Below, one piece after another: positions 36,179 to 48,272 of a stretch of 64,000 nt of DNA. Numbering within the stretch: position 1 is the first letter of the stretch; every line of letters begins with the position of its first letter. The notes beneath the pieces are model-generated. The model searched no databases, was not told the origin of the DNA, and worked only from the letters and a program-made list of their open reading frames with translations. The stretch is from assembly GCA_963978545.1 (NCBI GenBank), contig OZ021732.1, positions 24,562,688-24,626,687 on the forward strand, in the 5' to 3' direction. Both the position numbers and the translations under genes were made by a program. Source of the stretch: Linyphia triangularis. Lineage: Eukaryota > Arthropoda > Arachnida > Araneae > Linyphiidae.

Positions 36179-36230
36179 GTTGGTAGGAGTTTAACGCCGC
36201 AAAGGCAACACATGGGCCATACTGCGCCAA
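36179..36230 (-). mobile_element. Tiny CCAA-tailed retroposon-like element, copy 4
   Basis: In minus orientation: TTGGCGCAGTATGGCCCATG, TGTTGCCTTTGCGGCGTTAA, ACTCCTACCAAC. The 52-bp body is flanked by TTTTACTTGGCTG (36166-36178) and TTTAACTTGGCTG (36231-36243), a 13-bp duplication with one mismatch. Head and length match copy 1, but the tail is much shorter. Confidence 0.88.
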
Positions 36231-36412
36231 TTTAACTTGGCTGACTTTCGCATGTTTAGAATTCCTCTCCATATTGAAATCCTGAATTTTAGCTAAATAC
36301 AATTGCTCTACACAGCATCGGTTGCAATGATCTTAGTTTGTCCGTGGTTCTTCCTTTCATTGCCGTGAAAGCCTTTTAACAAGATTATCATAAGCTTGTG
36401 AAGGGACTAGGG

Positions 36413-37090
36413 CAGCGTTCGCCACAACTTTTAGAAACTAACTGTACTATTTACTTTGAGCTTTGCGCGGGCCACAGATTTATACCGAATACGCCGATAT
36501 ACATCTTTAATTACTATATATTTCTGCAATATTAAACTTTCTGAAAACTGAAAAATTTATTAAAATTTTATTTAATCTTAATAAAATTACAATTGATATT
36601 CGAGTTTTTTTTTTTCCAAATAATTAAAAAAATATAATAATTTTCATTATTACTTCATAAAAGTCTGAAAAAAAAATTAATCCTTTGTTGCATCGTGACT
36701 TGACCTAAATTTTAATAAAGGTATTTAAACCATATACATCCAGATTTCCCCGTTTTCATTCAGTTTCGAGATATTAACGGTAAAAATCTATCACTTTCTT
36801 TTATGATGAAGTTGATGTTTGTCGCAGTATTTTTGTCGTAACCAATCTTAATAAATCGTTCAAATGTGTGAGCGTCAGTTAAATAATTCCTCTATTTATT
36901 CTTAATGAAAGTCATCTTGCTGAAAGTTTCTTCAAAAAGATTCTTCGGGCCACGTTGTGGAGAACGCTGTTACGATGTGGGGAATCACATACTATTTTGG
37001 CAAAATTAAAATTATGTTTAAGAAAAACTCTTACTACGAAATTGGATTTTTGTTCTTCTGTGGAAGCAGAAAAAGCTGTCGTGTGCCGGC
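36413..37090 (-). mobile_element. hAT element C, copy 1 (3' end lost), transposase remnant
   Basis: Starts with the terminal repeat CAGCGTTCGCCAC and follows 38563-39248 block by block until CTGTCGTGTGCCGG, after which it diverges without the GCGTAGTGGCTAA end. On the minus strand around 36790-36975 an interrupted reading gives NLFEETFSKMTFIKNK, a stop, then RNYLTDAH. This resembles the C-terminal dimerisation region of hAT transposases (E-x-x-FSKM-x-x-IK-x-K-x-RN-x-LTD). One stop and frame drift show it is dead. Confidence 0.75.
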
Positions 37091-38562
37091 TTTTGTAAGA
37101 GCTTTGCAGCTTTCATTGACTTTTTGTAGGGGAAGGCGCAAAAGTGGTAGGACACTCTCTTAAAAAGTAAAAAGAGAAAAAAGTACTGACATAACGATAG
37201 TTCTGTGAACATTTTAATTAATATTATACTCAATTCAAATAATAAAAATACTTTATATTTCGCTTTTATAGGTTGCGTTTTTTCTAAGATTTACTGTTTC
37301 AAATACAAAATGGGATAGACTTTAAAATTGCTTGTCCCCCGTCATGTCCCTATAGGTCTAATGCTTAAATTTATTTTTGACCGCAATATCTTCCTAACTG
37401 TAGATATAGAATAATTGAATTATTTCACCCATTAAACGACAGTAATGAAACAACATGAACAAAATGGGAAAGAAACATTATTAGTGGTTTGTGTATAGTT
37501 ATTATTTTTTTGTAAAAGTTTTTATGGGTTAAGTTTATAAAAACTTTTTAAAATGCAATAAAAGTACACTATTATTTTCTCTTTAAATTTGTTAATGATT
37601 TTTTTTAATTACCGTTGTTTTAGGTTTTACATGGTGTACACATTTCTTAAATGGGCTCTCTTTTTTGGAGTTTCTTAATCTGTCATCTATACATATGACA
37701 AAATATTAAAACGGTTTTTGCCCAATATTTGAGTTATACAGAACACCCCAACATGAGAGTTCATTTTATCTGGATCCCGTATTGTTCAAATTATCCAGAT
37801 TATAGATTAATTTGTTAAAAGGAAAGCAAATGGTTTAAGAGAAAGAGTAATAGATTTAGGAGAACGGCCAAATATCAATATCAAGAGCCATGCAGCACTG
37901 AAATACCATTGCAACATTTTTGAAACGAAAACATCTGTATATTTAAGTGTTTTAAATGAAAGTTTATATTAGACTTAAGTAGACTAAAAATAATGCATAA
38001 CGATTTTTTTATGTTATGAAATTTTCAAATCGTTATTTATTTTAAAGTTTTTGGAACTCTCTAATATAGCTGGTTTAGTACGATATAGTAGGCTTACTAT
38101 GTCTGAATGATAATAAAAACTTATTCTTCTGAAATTATTTACGATTACTAAGTTTATTATTCATTCATAAGAAAATACCAGGATGTTGAGTGTCGTAAGG
38201 GGGAGGGTGGTCACTAAAAACCCTTGGTTGCACGCCTGGTAGGGACATGCAGACGATCTATCTTAAGCGGTGGTAAAAACAGTCAAATGCAGAGAGGGCT
38301 CAAAAGTATATCCCCTCCCCCCCCCCCATCTCCAACACCATGTAAAAAGAAAATACTCCCCCGGATCTACTATATCGACAGTTATTTAATCTTAGCTTCT
38401 CTGATCTGTTTAAATAAAAAAATGTTGCGTCTCGATCTGATTTTTTAATTTATTCAAAACTATTGTTAATCAAAATTAGGGTAGTATTATTGATTTTGAT
38501 AAACCTATGAAATGAAAACGCACAAGAGGAGGAGCGATCGAAGCTTAAGAAATCACTCGTTA
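37091..38562. other. Intergenic stretch
   Basis: No gene. C-run near 38318 in a CTCCCCCCCCCCCATC context; overlapping short frames on both strands at 36957-37233 belong to the element edge and chance. Confidence 0.45.
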
Positions 38563-39248
38563 GAGCGTTCGCCACTAACTTTTAGAAGGGGCCATATGAA
38601 TTATGTTGGAGCTTTTCGCGGGCCGAATATACCAATATATGTATCTTTAATTATTATCTATTTAATAATATATAGCATTTTATAAAACTGAAAAAAATAT
38701 TGATTTTTTTTTATCTTAATAAAATTGCTATTGATATTTGATTTTTTTTTTTTTTTAAATAATTAAAAAATAATAGTTTTCGTTACTAGTAAATTAAAGT
38801 CGAAAAAAGAAGCGAATTTTTTGTTACAACTTGACATAGGGACTTGATCTAACTTTAAATAAAAGTATTTAAACTGTACTTCCAGATTACTCCACTTTAG
38901 TCGATATTAATTGTGAGAAGATGGCGATCGAAATCGCTCAGTTTATTTTATGATAGAGTCGATGTATGTCGCAGTACTTGTTGCAGCCAATCTTAATCAA
39001 TTTCCAAATACGATTCAGTTAAACTATTTCTGTATTTATTCTTGATGAAAACCATCTTGCTGAAAGCTGCTTCATATAGTTTCTTTGAGCACATAGTGGA
39101 GAACTCTGTTCTACCTAGTAAACACATACCAAATTACATTAAAAAAAAAGTTCGTATCGTGAAATTTGATTTTTTAATTTTCTGTCCGCGGCAGAAAAAT
39201 CTGTCGCTTGCCAAATATGGCCTGCGGGCCGCGTAGTGGCTAAAGCTG
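38563..39248 (-). mobile_element. hAT element C, copy 2 (both ends), transposase remnant
   Basis: Terminal repeats: GAGCGTTCGCCACTA at the left and, in reverse complement, CAGCTTTAGCCACTACGC at the right; the third copy (9733) shows CAGCGTTAGCCACTA. The length is 686 bp. On the minus strand near 39010-39115 it encodes SKKLYEAAFSKMVFIKNKYR followed by NSLTES, the hAT dimerisation motif, then a frameshift and IGCNKYCDIH. Eight-base flanks (CTCGTTA-type versus CTTTGAAG) do not match, so the target duplication has decayed. Confidence 0.8.
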
Positions 39249-40799
39249 CTTTGAAGGGTAGGGAATTAATTTTAAAGGTTTGCCAGTGTATCATGGAAGA
39301 GAAAGAGGAGGAGGATGTAGCCTCAAGTTGCTAGTAGCCCCTTGGCTGCAGTAATCTAAATCCTCGCCATTCTGAATGGTATTTATAGAAATGGTGCATT
39401 TGGCACACAAAAATAAAGATTCAAGGTTTAGTAATAATTTTGAACGGAAATATTGAGGAACAAATTAATTATTAAAGATCTAAATATTCGACGGCCTAAG
39501 CTGTGAAAAATCTATTTTTATCGAATGATTTTGGCAAGTTTTCCTTTGATATCGCTTTTCTAAATTTTGAGCTTGTTTGACCAGAGATTGAAACAATAGG
39601 AAAAAAAAAAAAAAAAAATTAAAAGAAGGGATTAGTTGCTCATAAAATGGTTTTATTCTATATAATATATTGTTCTGGATCACGTTAAGGATGGAGCTTA
39701 TTTTTAAGTCTTTTTGCACAAAAAAAATCTTTTAAAGTTTGAGTAATATTTAGGGTCTTGAATAAGTTTATGCATTTTTAGATATAGCATCAGTTTAATA
39801 TTTTTAAAATTTCACATTAGTACTGATATACTAACTGAATACTGAAATAGCAATACTTTATCAAATCTATTTTCTATTATTATATTTCTTATTTTTGAGA
39901 CTTAAATAAAGGGATTGTCTACATTTGGAACGTTTAACTCTTTTTTCGATCCCCTGAAAGTTTGTTCATAGAATTCAGAATACCATGCCTTATTAACAGT
40001 CGTCCATAACTGCTAAATTTAAGAATTGTACCTGAAGAAGGAGTCGATATATGATTGATGAGTCATTGAAGGAATGACTGAGTTGAGTGATTTGTTTTTG
40101 CATGAAAGATATTAAAGGAATTTCTTCCATGAAAACTACTTTCGTTTACTGAAGGAAAAACTTTTACTTTATGAAATTCTGAGAGTACTCTGATTGTAAG
40201 TTATCTGACAAACGCCGATACTGTGGCAGCGATAGGGTGTCAAAAAGTAGGAAGACAAACTAAAAAAAAAATAATAATAATAATGCCAAAAGGAAGAATT
40301 CGACCCTACCGCCATCAAAGATGTAAAAAACTATAAAAATGATAGACCACCTCCTCCAACCCTTCCCAATAGCCGTCACTGGAAGGTTATAGCTGATTGT
40401 ACCCAAATCGGCTATCTGTATTTACATACGAACCTTGACTCAATTGATTTTTGAAAACATTAGCATTTGACCCAATTCCAATGCACCCCATCATGCAGAT
40501 TATTGAGTATTTCTGAAACAACGTTCACTGTTCAACAACGGCTTGTTCAAAATTCCCGCATATGTCATATTAAGGTCATCAAAATCAGACTGGTATCTAT
40601 ACCTAATCTAAAGTGAGAATAATGTCTAATCACGAGTTTAGAAATCGGTGGCGCCCACTTACTCAAAGTGTTAAGTGAAATGTATTGATTTCTGTGTTTA
40701 GACGTTGAATTCTGAGACGGTTTAGAAAATACTGTCGATGTTTGTAAACTGAGAATCACAACAAAGCAACATGTGAAGGAGAAGGACTCGCTCGAGAAA
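39249..40799. other. Intergenic stretch
   Basis: No gene or structured repeat recognised; A-run at about 39601. Confidence 0.4.
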
Positions 40800-41375
40800 A
40801 TTTATGTATGTCAACAAATTAATATAACCCATAAAAATAAGTTTTTAATATAAAGCCAATTTATACATCGCCAATTTTTATATTCATTAACACAGCCCTG
40901 ATTCTGTAAACAGCGTGTGCTTGATGTTGGCATGCAATTTTAAAGATCAAAAACATTTCTATCAGCAAAATGTGCTGCAAACTACGTTTCAATTTATTAT
41001 TATTATTATTATTATTTTTTTTTTTAAATCAACTTGAATTTATCACTCACATCTACATATTATTTATTTATTCTGATTAAAACAATTTTATTATTTATTT
41101 ATTAAAAAATTCTTGGCAACAGTAAAGAGTTTCAACAATAGTCGTTTCAATGCTATTTTAACACGACTGGATGACGACAAGTTGGTTTATTAGTATTCCG
41201 TAAAAGCGACCTTTTAGGGACAGTTACAGTCCCAAAATTTAATAGTGTCATCGACATCGAACCTATCTGCCAAGTTTCTGTCCGATTGGATGACGGTAAC
41301 GGGGTTAATTAGGCCTCCGCAGATTTCGTCCCCATCGACAAATAGAAGTTAATATAAAGGATTTAAAAAGTATCC
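40800..41375. repeat. Dispersed repeat B, copy 2 (inverted)
   Basis: Reverse complement matches 23965-24470 through its length (ACTTGGCAGATAGGTTCGAT, GGAATACTAATAAACCAACT, GTGTTAATGAATATAAAAAT). An ATT microsatellite (about 40998-41017) has expanded inside this copy only. Confidence 0.8.
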
Positions 41376-43320
41376 TTATTTACTATTTCAGTATAAAAAA
41401 TTTCATTCATCCACTCGACCGTGACTCATTCAAACTTATAGTCAAGTGGTACAACTGGTATATTCAACTGGTATATTCAACTGGTACGCGCGTTATTCAC
41501 AGTCATCAGGTACTGTATTTACTGATGTAAGAAAATAATTACATTGAGGGCTGTACTTCTTTTTAAACTTTATAGCAGTATTCTGTGAATCTATTTAAAA
41601 CGTTTGGAGTGAAAGACTCTTAACTATATTTAGATTTGATGTAAATTGTTAAATTTTTCTTAATGACTGAAACGTATTTTAAAAGCTCAGACACAATTTA
41701 ACAAATGTAAATTGTTCTCCTAAGTTACATAACTTCACCATAAAACAAAGATGGGGTGCACTCAGACGCTTAGCTAGGAGGGGGGATCCCGAGGCTTTTC
41801 TGTTGGCTATTAGAATGTAAGTTTGAAATGATAAATTTATTTTAAATGTGTTTAAATTTCGAAACCTACATAGAAAAAGTACCAGTTATCTGAATTAAGA
41901 AAAACTAAGTACATTTTGCATTCATAACAAAAGGATTATTATGATTTGTTGACTTGTAAATTCATATCCCCTTCCGAAAAAAGTCACCGGCTATGCTTTT
42001 GGGTACAATCGATGACCAAAACCCAGATTGTATCCACATTTTATAAAAAGCAATCAATTTCACGAATTCCTTCTAAAGTACCATAAAACGTAACAATATC
42101 CGTTAATTTGCGTTTTTGGCCAAACTCGATGAAAAAAAAGGAAACGTAATAATTTTAACTAGTTTGTGTTTTAGCCAAACACGATGTCCATGTTGATTAA
42201 AACATATGCATTTATGCAATTAACATTCTAATACTAACTCGTTATTACTACTTCTTGCAAGTAAACTATAAAATTTAAAATGTTTGCATTGGCCAAAACA
42301 GTGCATGAACAATTACTACATCATTTCGTTAAATAATGTGCTACAGAAATAAACTATTTGGCGACGACTAGTCTAACAACCATGAATACGTTACAACTGG
42401 TGATTCACGCGTGTCTGCCCCATTTAATCAATACAGTAAAAGCTCCCTGAATGAGTGTTTGTGCTAAGGATTAAAAGGGCATGTAGGTCTTCCTAAGTAA
42501 ATGGCGTAAGCGCCTTAAATAGCCGACTTTAATTTCCGTTGAATTCTCTTGGATAGGAAACATATAATTATTTCACAGGAATTGCAAATGATCGCGAAAG
42601 ACATTTAACAGCAATAAACATTTTCCCGAACAATGGATCTCCCTGTAAATATGTTATAATGTACTTCGAAAATGTTTGAAATTGAACCACAGTGATTTGG
42701 CTCTAAATTTACCATTATATTTATCAACTATTGCTAATTGGTGTACTATTTGAATAAAATAAGACAATTTAGCTCCATTTTCACCCTTTCGGGACTATAG
42801 TAGTGCCAAATGGCATCTTTAATGTTTCCAATATATTGTTCTCGCTTTCAATTTTTTTAAAACCATATATGTTATTTAATATGGAATTAACGCATGACTA
42901 GTTAGCAGCTATGTTCGCGGGGAAATGAAAAGTGCATTGTGGTTGGCTAATGAAATGTGAGAATTCCATTTGTTTTTAAAAGTTTGTTTTGATTGGTCGC
43001 AAGCATGTCACAAGTGTTGCCAGCCCAATCAAAATAACCTCTGGCATTAGGTCCAATTAAAAGCAAAGTTAAAGCATCGTTTGCTATTATTAAAAACGTT
43101 CTTTATTGGATTTTTTGTGAAATATTTGTTACAGAACATCGAAATAGCCTTTGGTCTTAAGGGGTTTATAGCTGATTTTGAGATTTTTACACTTTTACTC
43201 TTATTTAGGCCATTAGTTGATGATGATGAGGTGGGGGGGGGGGGGAAACCACCTTTTCAAAATATGTCGTGCATGAGGTGAATTGTTAATTAAATACAAA
43301 TACAAATTTTAAGACCAACA
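41376..43320. other. Intergenic stretch
   Basis: No gene. A three-unit tandem CAACTGGTATATT lies at 41448-41486, and a G-run (about 43232-43244) near the right end. Confidence 0.45.
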
Positions 43321-43683
43321 ACAGGCTCAGGGCCCAACAGGGATGGTCAAGTAAATATATATATACACGTATGTAGAAATAGAAAACAATTTGCATACAA
43401 TAGTTACAGGATCGCACATACAATATACAATAGTTACACGATTATACAATACAATATACATAATACAATATAATATACATAATACAATACAATATACAAA
43501 GCTGACACAGCGTTTGACAATCATACTGAAAAAAAAAAAATGCAATACATAATGCAAGCTGAAAATTTTTATAAAAACCAACAGTACGCAAATATAAGTA
43601 ACCAAATATAGTAACAAAATAACCTAAATTAAATATATACTAAGTACAAAATATAAGTTACTTACCTAGACAGTGTAATCCAA
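43321..43683 (-). repeat. Low-complexity 3' flank of the reverse-transcriptase fragment
   Basis: ACAATATACATAATACA-type microsatellite (about 43420-43500) and an A-run lie directly downstream of the CR1/jockey-like coding tail. They may be its 3'UTR and terminal repeat, but the 3' boundary is not resolved. Confidence 0.45.
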
Positions 43684-44121
43684 TTATTGCCCATTGATGA
43701 TCCCCCAGTGTATATCTAACTGTTTCTTAAAACTCTTTACGCTCTCTGAATTTACAACATTTGCTGGCAAATCATTCCAATCATTGATAATCCTATTGTA
43801 AAAATAGTGTTTTCGTCCTTTCCTATTAAATTGCGATTTGAACAATTTGTACCCATTTCCTCGCGTCCTATTGTCAGTGACAAATTCTGAACCCCTAATT
43901 TCCCCATGTGCAATAAATTTAAATAACTGGATCAAATCTCCTCTTTCCCTTCTTTCCTGCAGTGTATACATGTTTAATTTTTTCATTCTATCCTCATATG
44001 CCATGCCTGTAGTACCTTTAATTATTTTTTTTTGCTCCGTGTTGAACTTTTTCTAGTAAATCAATGTCCTTTTTAAATAAGGTGACCAAAACTGTACTGC
44101 ATACTTGAGATGCGGCCTAAC
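43684..44121 (-). pseudogene. CR1/jockey-like non-LTR retrotransposon, reverse-transcriptase C-terminal fragment
   Basis: The minus-strand frame 44004-43684 reads YEDRMKKLNMYTLQERRERG, then DLIQLFKFIAHGE, NRTRGNGYKLF, RKHYFYNRIINDWNDLPANV and SVKSFKKQLDIHW. These are the conserved final segments of CR1/jockey-type reverse transcriptases (YE-x-RL-x-x-L, RR-x-RGDL-x-x-x-FK, F-x-x-R-x-x-x-x-WN-x-LP). Upstream, in another frame, VRPHLKYAVQFWSPYLKKDI and DLLEKVQ continue the family pattern, so at least one frameshift separates them. The catalytic part is absent: a 5'-truncated, inactive copy. Confidence 0.92.
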
Positions 44122-44804
44122 GTTAACGTTACAAACAAAATTATTTATTAGAATTCAAAGAAAAGTATTTGACTTAACTTTGTACAAGAATAAAAGACAT
44201 GAGCTGCAAAATGTTACTGCAGACCATATAAAAACGTTTTCCACTTATAACTTGTCACAGCTTTCTTCCCTAAGATTTCAAAATGGCTTCCAAAAGAGCA
44301 ATTGGGTGTTGCCACTTACCCAAGTGAGTAAAAAAACTTAGAACTAAACATTATTCATTAAAAGTGGAGTGGTCCTAGGTACACAAGTCTCCCCTACTTC
44401 TTGTAAATTTCCGATTGGCAGTAACATTTAGAGTTAAATTAAATTTTAGAAAAAATATTTCTTAAGGACGTATACATCTCCTAGACCACATTTTATTACT
44501 CTCCTTCTATGGATTTAATTTTGGCCTCTTTTTAATGTGAATTTAATTCAAATTATGGTTTTAACTTACTAAGCAAACGATTAAAAATACGTATTTATAT
44601 AAAATTCGTTTCGTAAGGGTAAGAACAATATTTCTTACGTACAAGGCAGAAAAATGACGAAAGTAGTACGATTGGATAGAAAATATACCGATTTTCACAA
44701 AATAATTATTTTATTAGAGGAATTATGAGTTAATTCTTTTCTGATTGGAACATTACACCACAAAAGAATGTCTCAGTTATACATTTTAATGGCAACAACT
44801 GTAA

Positions 44805-45018
44805 GCGTTCCACCTGTCATAACGCCATGCGATTTTTTCCTTTGGACATTTATAAAAGATCGTGTTCGCCGCTACCTAATGATCTGCCAGAGTTGAGACA
44901 CATAATTGAAGAGTTTATTGCTTCCATTACTACGGACTTGTTAACCAAAGTGTGGGAAGAATTGAACTTAGGTTGGATATGTGCAATATAACTTAAAAGT
45001 GCACTTATTGAACATTAG
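44805..45018 (+). pseudogene. Mariner-like transposase C-terminal remnant
   Basis: TPCDFFLWTFIKDRV is followed, after a frameshift, by PPLPNDLPELRHIIEEF, then ITTDLLTKVWEELN, a decayed ICAI, one stop, and ALIEH. The pattern P-x-DFFLWG-x-x-KD-x-V, VW-x-EL-x-x-R and GAHIEHL is that of a mariner-related transposase family found in arthropods; the Asp in PCDFF is the third catalytic acidic residue in such enzymes. Two breaks show it is dead, and no terminal repeats could be placed. Confidence 0.8.
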
Positions 45019-45588
45019 TAAGAAAAACTAGGTTAGTTTACCTTCAATTTGATTTGTCTAAATTAAACTGCTATAATATACCATTGAAACCGGGACATTC
45101 TAAAACCGACACTCTGAATCGGGGATTCAAATTGCATATGATATTCGAATGTGCATCTGGCTTATAGAATTGGTTTATTAAAAATATATTATGAGTTGAT
45201 TGTTAGATTGTACTTGAGTTTAGGATATCTGAACTACGTTCAAAATATAGGCGCTCCATTAAGATCCTGTTGATATGATGTTCGTTGACATGTCTGATGG
45301 CTGTAGACTTTTGCTCACTGAGAACTTAGTAGTTGTAATTCATACACAATTAAAATATTGGAGTTCGATTTAACACTGTTCTTTTTAACTTTTCTATCTG
45401 GAACTATAAGCTTGGAAAGTATTGCATTCAACGATAAGACATGCAATAAAATAACGGAGTTAATATCCCAGAGTATGTTTGGATTTTTATGGAGCCAGGG
45501 CAAAGTTGTGGTGTTACCATAAAAAAAAATTCTTCCTAGAATATACGTTATGGTTTGCATAACATAATGATAGCATCGTATGCCATAT

Positions 45589-45622
<34 letters not shown>

Positions 45623-46080
45623 TAATGTATTTCTTTATTAACTGAATCCTATTAATCAAATAATATTAGGAGGTTGAAAATACAAAAATTTCTTACGTGA
45701 TTTTTCTAGTTGCAATTTCTAGTATTAAGTTGATAATTTAAAAATTTGGAACGAACATAATATACATTGAAAGAAATAATTTTTCATGCAAGAAAGAAAA
45801 ATAAGTGACGTATGCGCCTCAAAAAATAAGGATCCTAGACAGGGGCCTTGATCAAAAACGGCCCCTTCAATTTCCTGGTATAGGGGTCTCACCGATGAAA
45901 ACAGTTTAAAACAAATGATCTCTGGCATTTTGGTCCCAACCCTTGGAGCCCTAGATAAAACTAAAAATAAAAAGGAACAACGGAATCCTCATCATAAACT
46001 AGGCAATTCGGCGAGAAACCTCCTACCAAAATGTTGTAATCAGCGACTATTTTTGGCTCCACTTGGCGACTCTCGCACTG
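45019..46080. other. Intergenic stretch upstream of candidate promoter
   Basis: No gene. A-run of about 28 (45593-45620). A 114-codon minus frame (45315-45659) is driven by that homopolymer and is not credible. Confidence 0.5.
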
Positions 46081-46084
46081 AGCA

Positions 46085-46242
46085 AACCTAGACCTCTGAC
46101 GTCATCATCCATGCGGAGTGGATCGGAGAGAGAGTGAGAGGGAGAAATGGTCACGATAAAGAAGAGAACGAGGAAGGGATAAAATTCCTGATCTTGTCAG
46201 GAACATTGATGGAGATTAAATATTCAGACGATTTGCACCCAG
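46085..46242 (+). promoter_or_regulatory. Candidate promoter and noncoding first exon of the MCT gene
   Basis: A local rise in G+C holds a perfect CRE (TGACGTCA, 46097-46104), then a purine-rich GAGAGAGAGTGAGAGGGAG tract (46126-46144). About 100 bp further a consensus donor, CAG|GTAATA, ends at 46242. The MCT coding exon opens with an AG acceptor in its 5'UTR (56198), so an upstream noncoding exon must exist, and this is the best candidate in the window. The implied first intron is about 10 kb. Inference only. Confidence 0.4.
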
Positions 46243-46519
46243 GTAATATATTTGTGTTGTTTCAATTTCTTGGGATGGCAATCGGTGGTGGTGTGAAGTG
46301 GTGATGTTCAGTGATTGAAATTGGAATTTTTAGATTTTTGTGGTTGAACGTTGTGGGTTTAGGGGGCGGTGAGATGAGGCTATTGCACAACCGTATCGAG
46401 ATCATGTTATTTTCGATGTTTATTTTTAGCTTAAGTCGCATTACTTGTTTGTCGTAAAAGAGCATAAATCGTAAATGACAATAGAATTATAAATTATAGA
46501 AAGTTGTGTATGATATAAT

Positions 46520-46760
46520 GATAGATAATGAATTATACATAATTTTAATTTTCAAATGATAATTTGCTTTTAATGATAATGTCTACTAAATTATTTTTAT
46601 TTGTATATGATCATTTATTAGAAATAATAATGAATTATAAATTGTCCTTTGCAAATGATAATGAATCAGAAGTTATGAGGAATTAATTGTACATATTAAT
46701 TAATTGCAAACGATAATGAATTGAGTCTGACAGCAAATAGTGAACGACAATGAATGAAAG
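46520..46760. repeat. Degenerate GATAATGAAT repeat tract
   Basis: GATAATGAAT or one-base variants occur at about 46524, 46624, 46657, 46712 and 46746, often preceded by GCAAA and followed by TATA or TTG. It looks like an old, expanded minisatellite. Confidence 0.6.
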
Positions 46761-48272
46761 ATTGGAGGCTAGTAAAATGACAGTGTTTAATTGATAGAAA
46801 TACCAATCAATATTATTTGTCATTTTGCTACCCCTTTTCTTTATTAAAATTTTAAAACATATTTTTTTAGTGATAAGTTTGTTTAAATTATATTCGTGAT
46901 ATCACGTCAATATTTGAATTCGACAGTGTAGGAACTATACTGTTAAAAACTTCATATATATATCGGAAACTTGATTTAATAAATGGATGTTAGCATTATT
47001 GCTTTTTGCTTCAAAAGTGACATTGGATTTATCTGTAGAAGGTTGTTAATGCTATTAATAAAATATAATATAATTATTTATAATGGATTTTTTGTGTGTT
47101 TAGCCATCATGGTAATTTATGGGTATATTTATTCAATAAGTATATTCAAGTATATTTATAGGACAATATTGAATAAATTATAATCGAATATTGTTATATA
47201 AAAACATACTTCATATAGGTCTTTTTAAGTAAAAAAATTGCATTAGTTTTCGTGTTGTAATGGACGAAAAACGAAAATTCCCGGAAATGGTATACCAGTA
47301 TTGACTACGCGCCTGAAAAAGACTAATTGAAAATGTAAAAATCGATACCAAACATAGAAATGTACATCAAAGAATTTATAAATGTAGTTTTGAATAAGAA
47401 CTTTTTATAATAATACAATTAAAATAAAACGATTGCTTTTATATTCGGAAAAAGTCAACAGAACAGTCTATGGTCACAAAAGAACGATAATTCAAGAATT
47501 ATGAAATCACAAAAGCTAAATGAAAAACTCATGACCTTCAAAAATATCTGCTAAATATCAAATGCAAATACGAGTTTGCAATTCGATACAGCTTCTAAAC
47601 CAAAAGCTATGCTGATCTTCTTTGAGATTATTTTGAGAGGAAATCCTCTGAGGGTTTTGTGACCTTTTTACGTCTAGTTAAAATTGAGTCAAAATCTATA
47701 AACTAAATTTGCAAAATCAAGCACAAAGCTACGGGTAATTAACTAGCATTTTATAAATAAAGCAAAATGTATAAGTTATTTTGTAAGAATCTAATTGATT
47801 CGGACTATGAAAAGGGGATATGCTATTTAACAATACCTATCCCCTTTTTTTGTACGAAGTCCAATTCCATCCCCACCCAAAATTATGTTGAATAATTTCT
47901 TTTAATTTCTATTTAATATTGTAAGTAACATTATTTTGGACATTTGTCTGTACAATTGGAAAGTTGATTTTGCGCTCATTATTAACAACTGGGAAAAACT
48001 AATTAATTCACATCTTAGTATTTTATAACACTATTTTATAAATATATTTATTTTTCCTACTATTCACATAAAGCAACAAAGCATGAAATTCGTTTTGCCA
48101 CATTTATGGAAAATGTCTAATTTATAATGACTACAGTAAAAAATAAAATAATAAACGAAACAAACTTATATTACTTGATTTATATCAGCTCACTATGTCA
48201 GTTGTATAGACAATTTGTTATTACGTTGTGTTACTTTAATAATCTACAATTAGAATTTTAACAATTCCTGTG

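Noticed and set aside
45315..45659. 114-codon frame with a long Phe run
   Set aside because: Phe run is the translation of a 28-base homopolymer; no support for coding.
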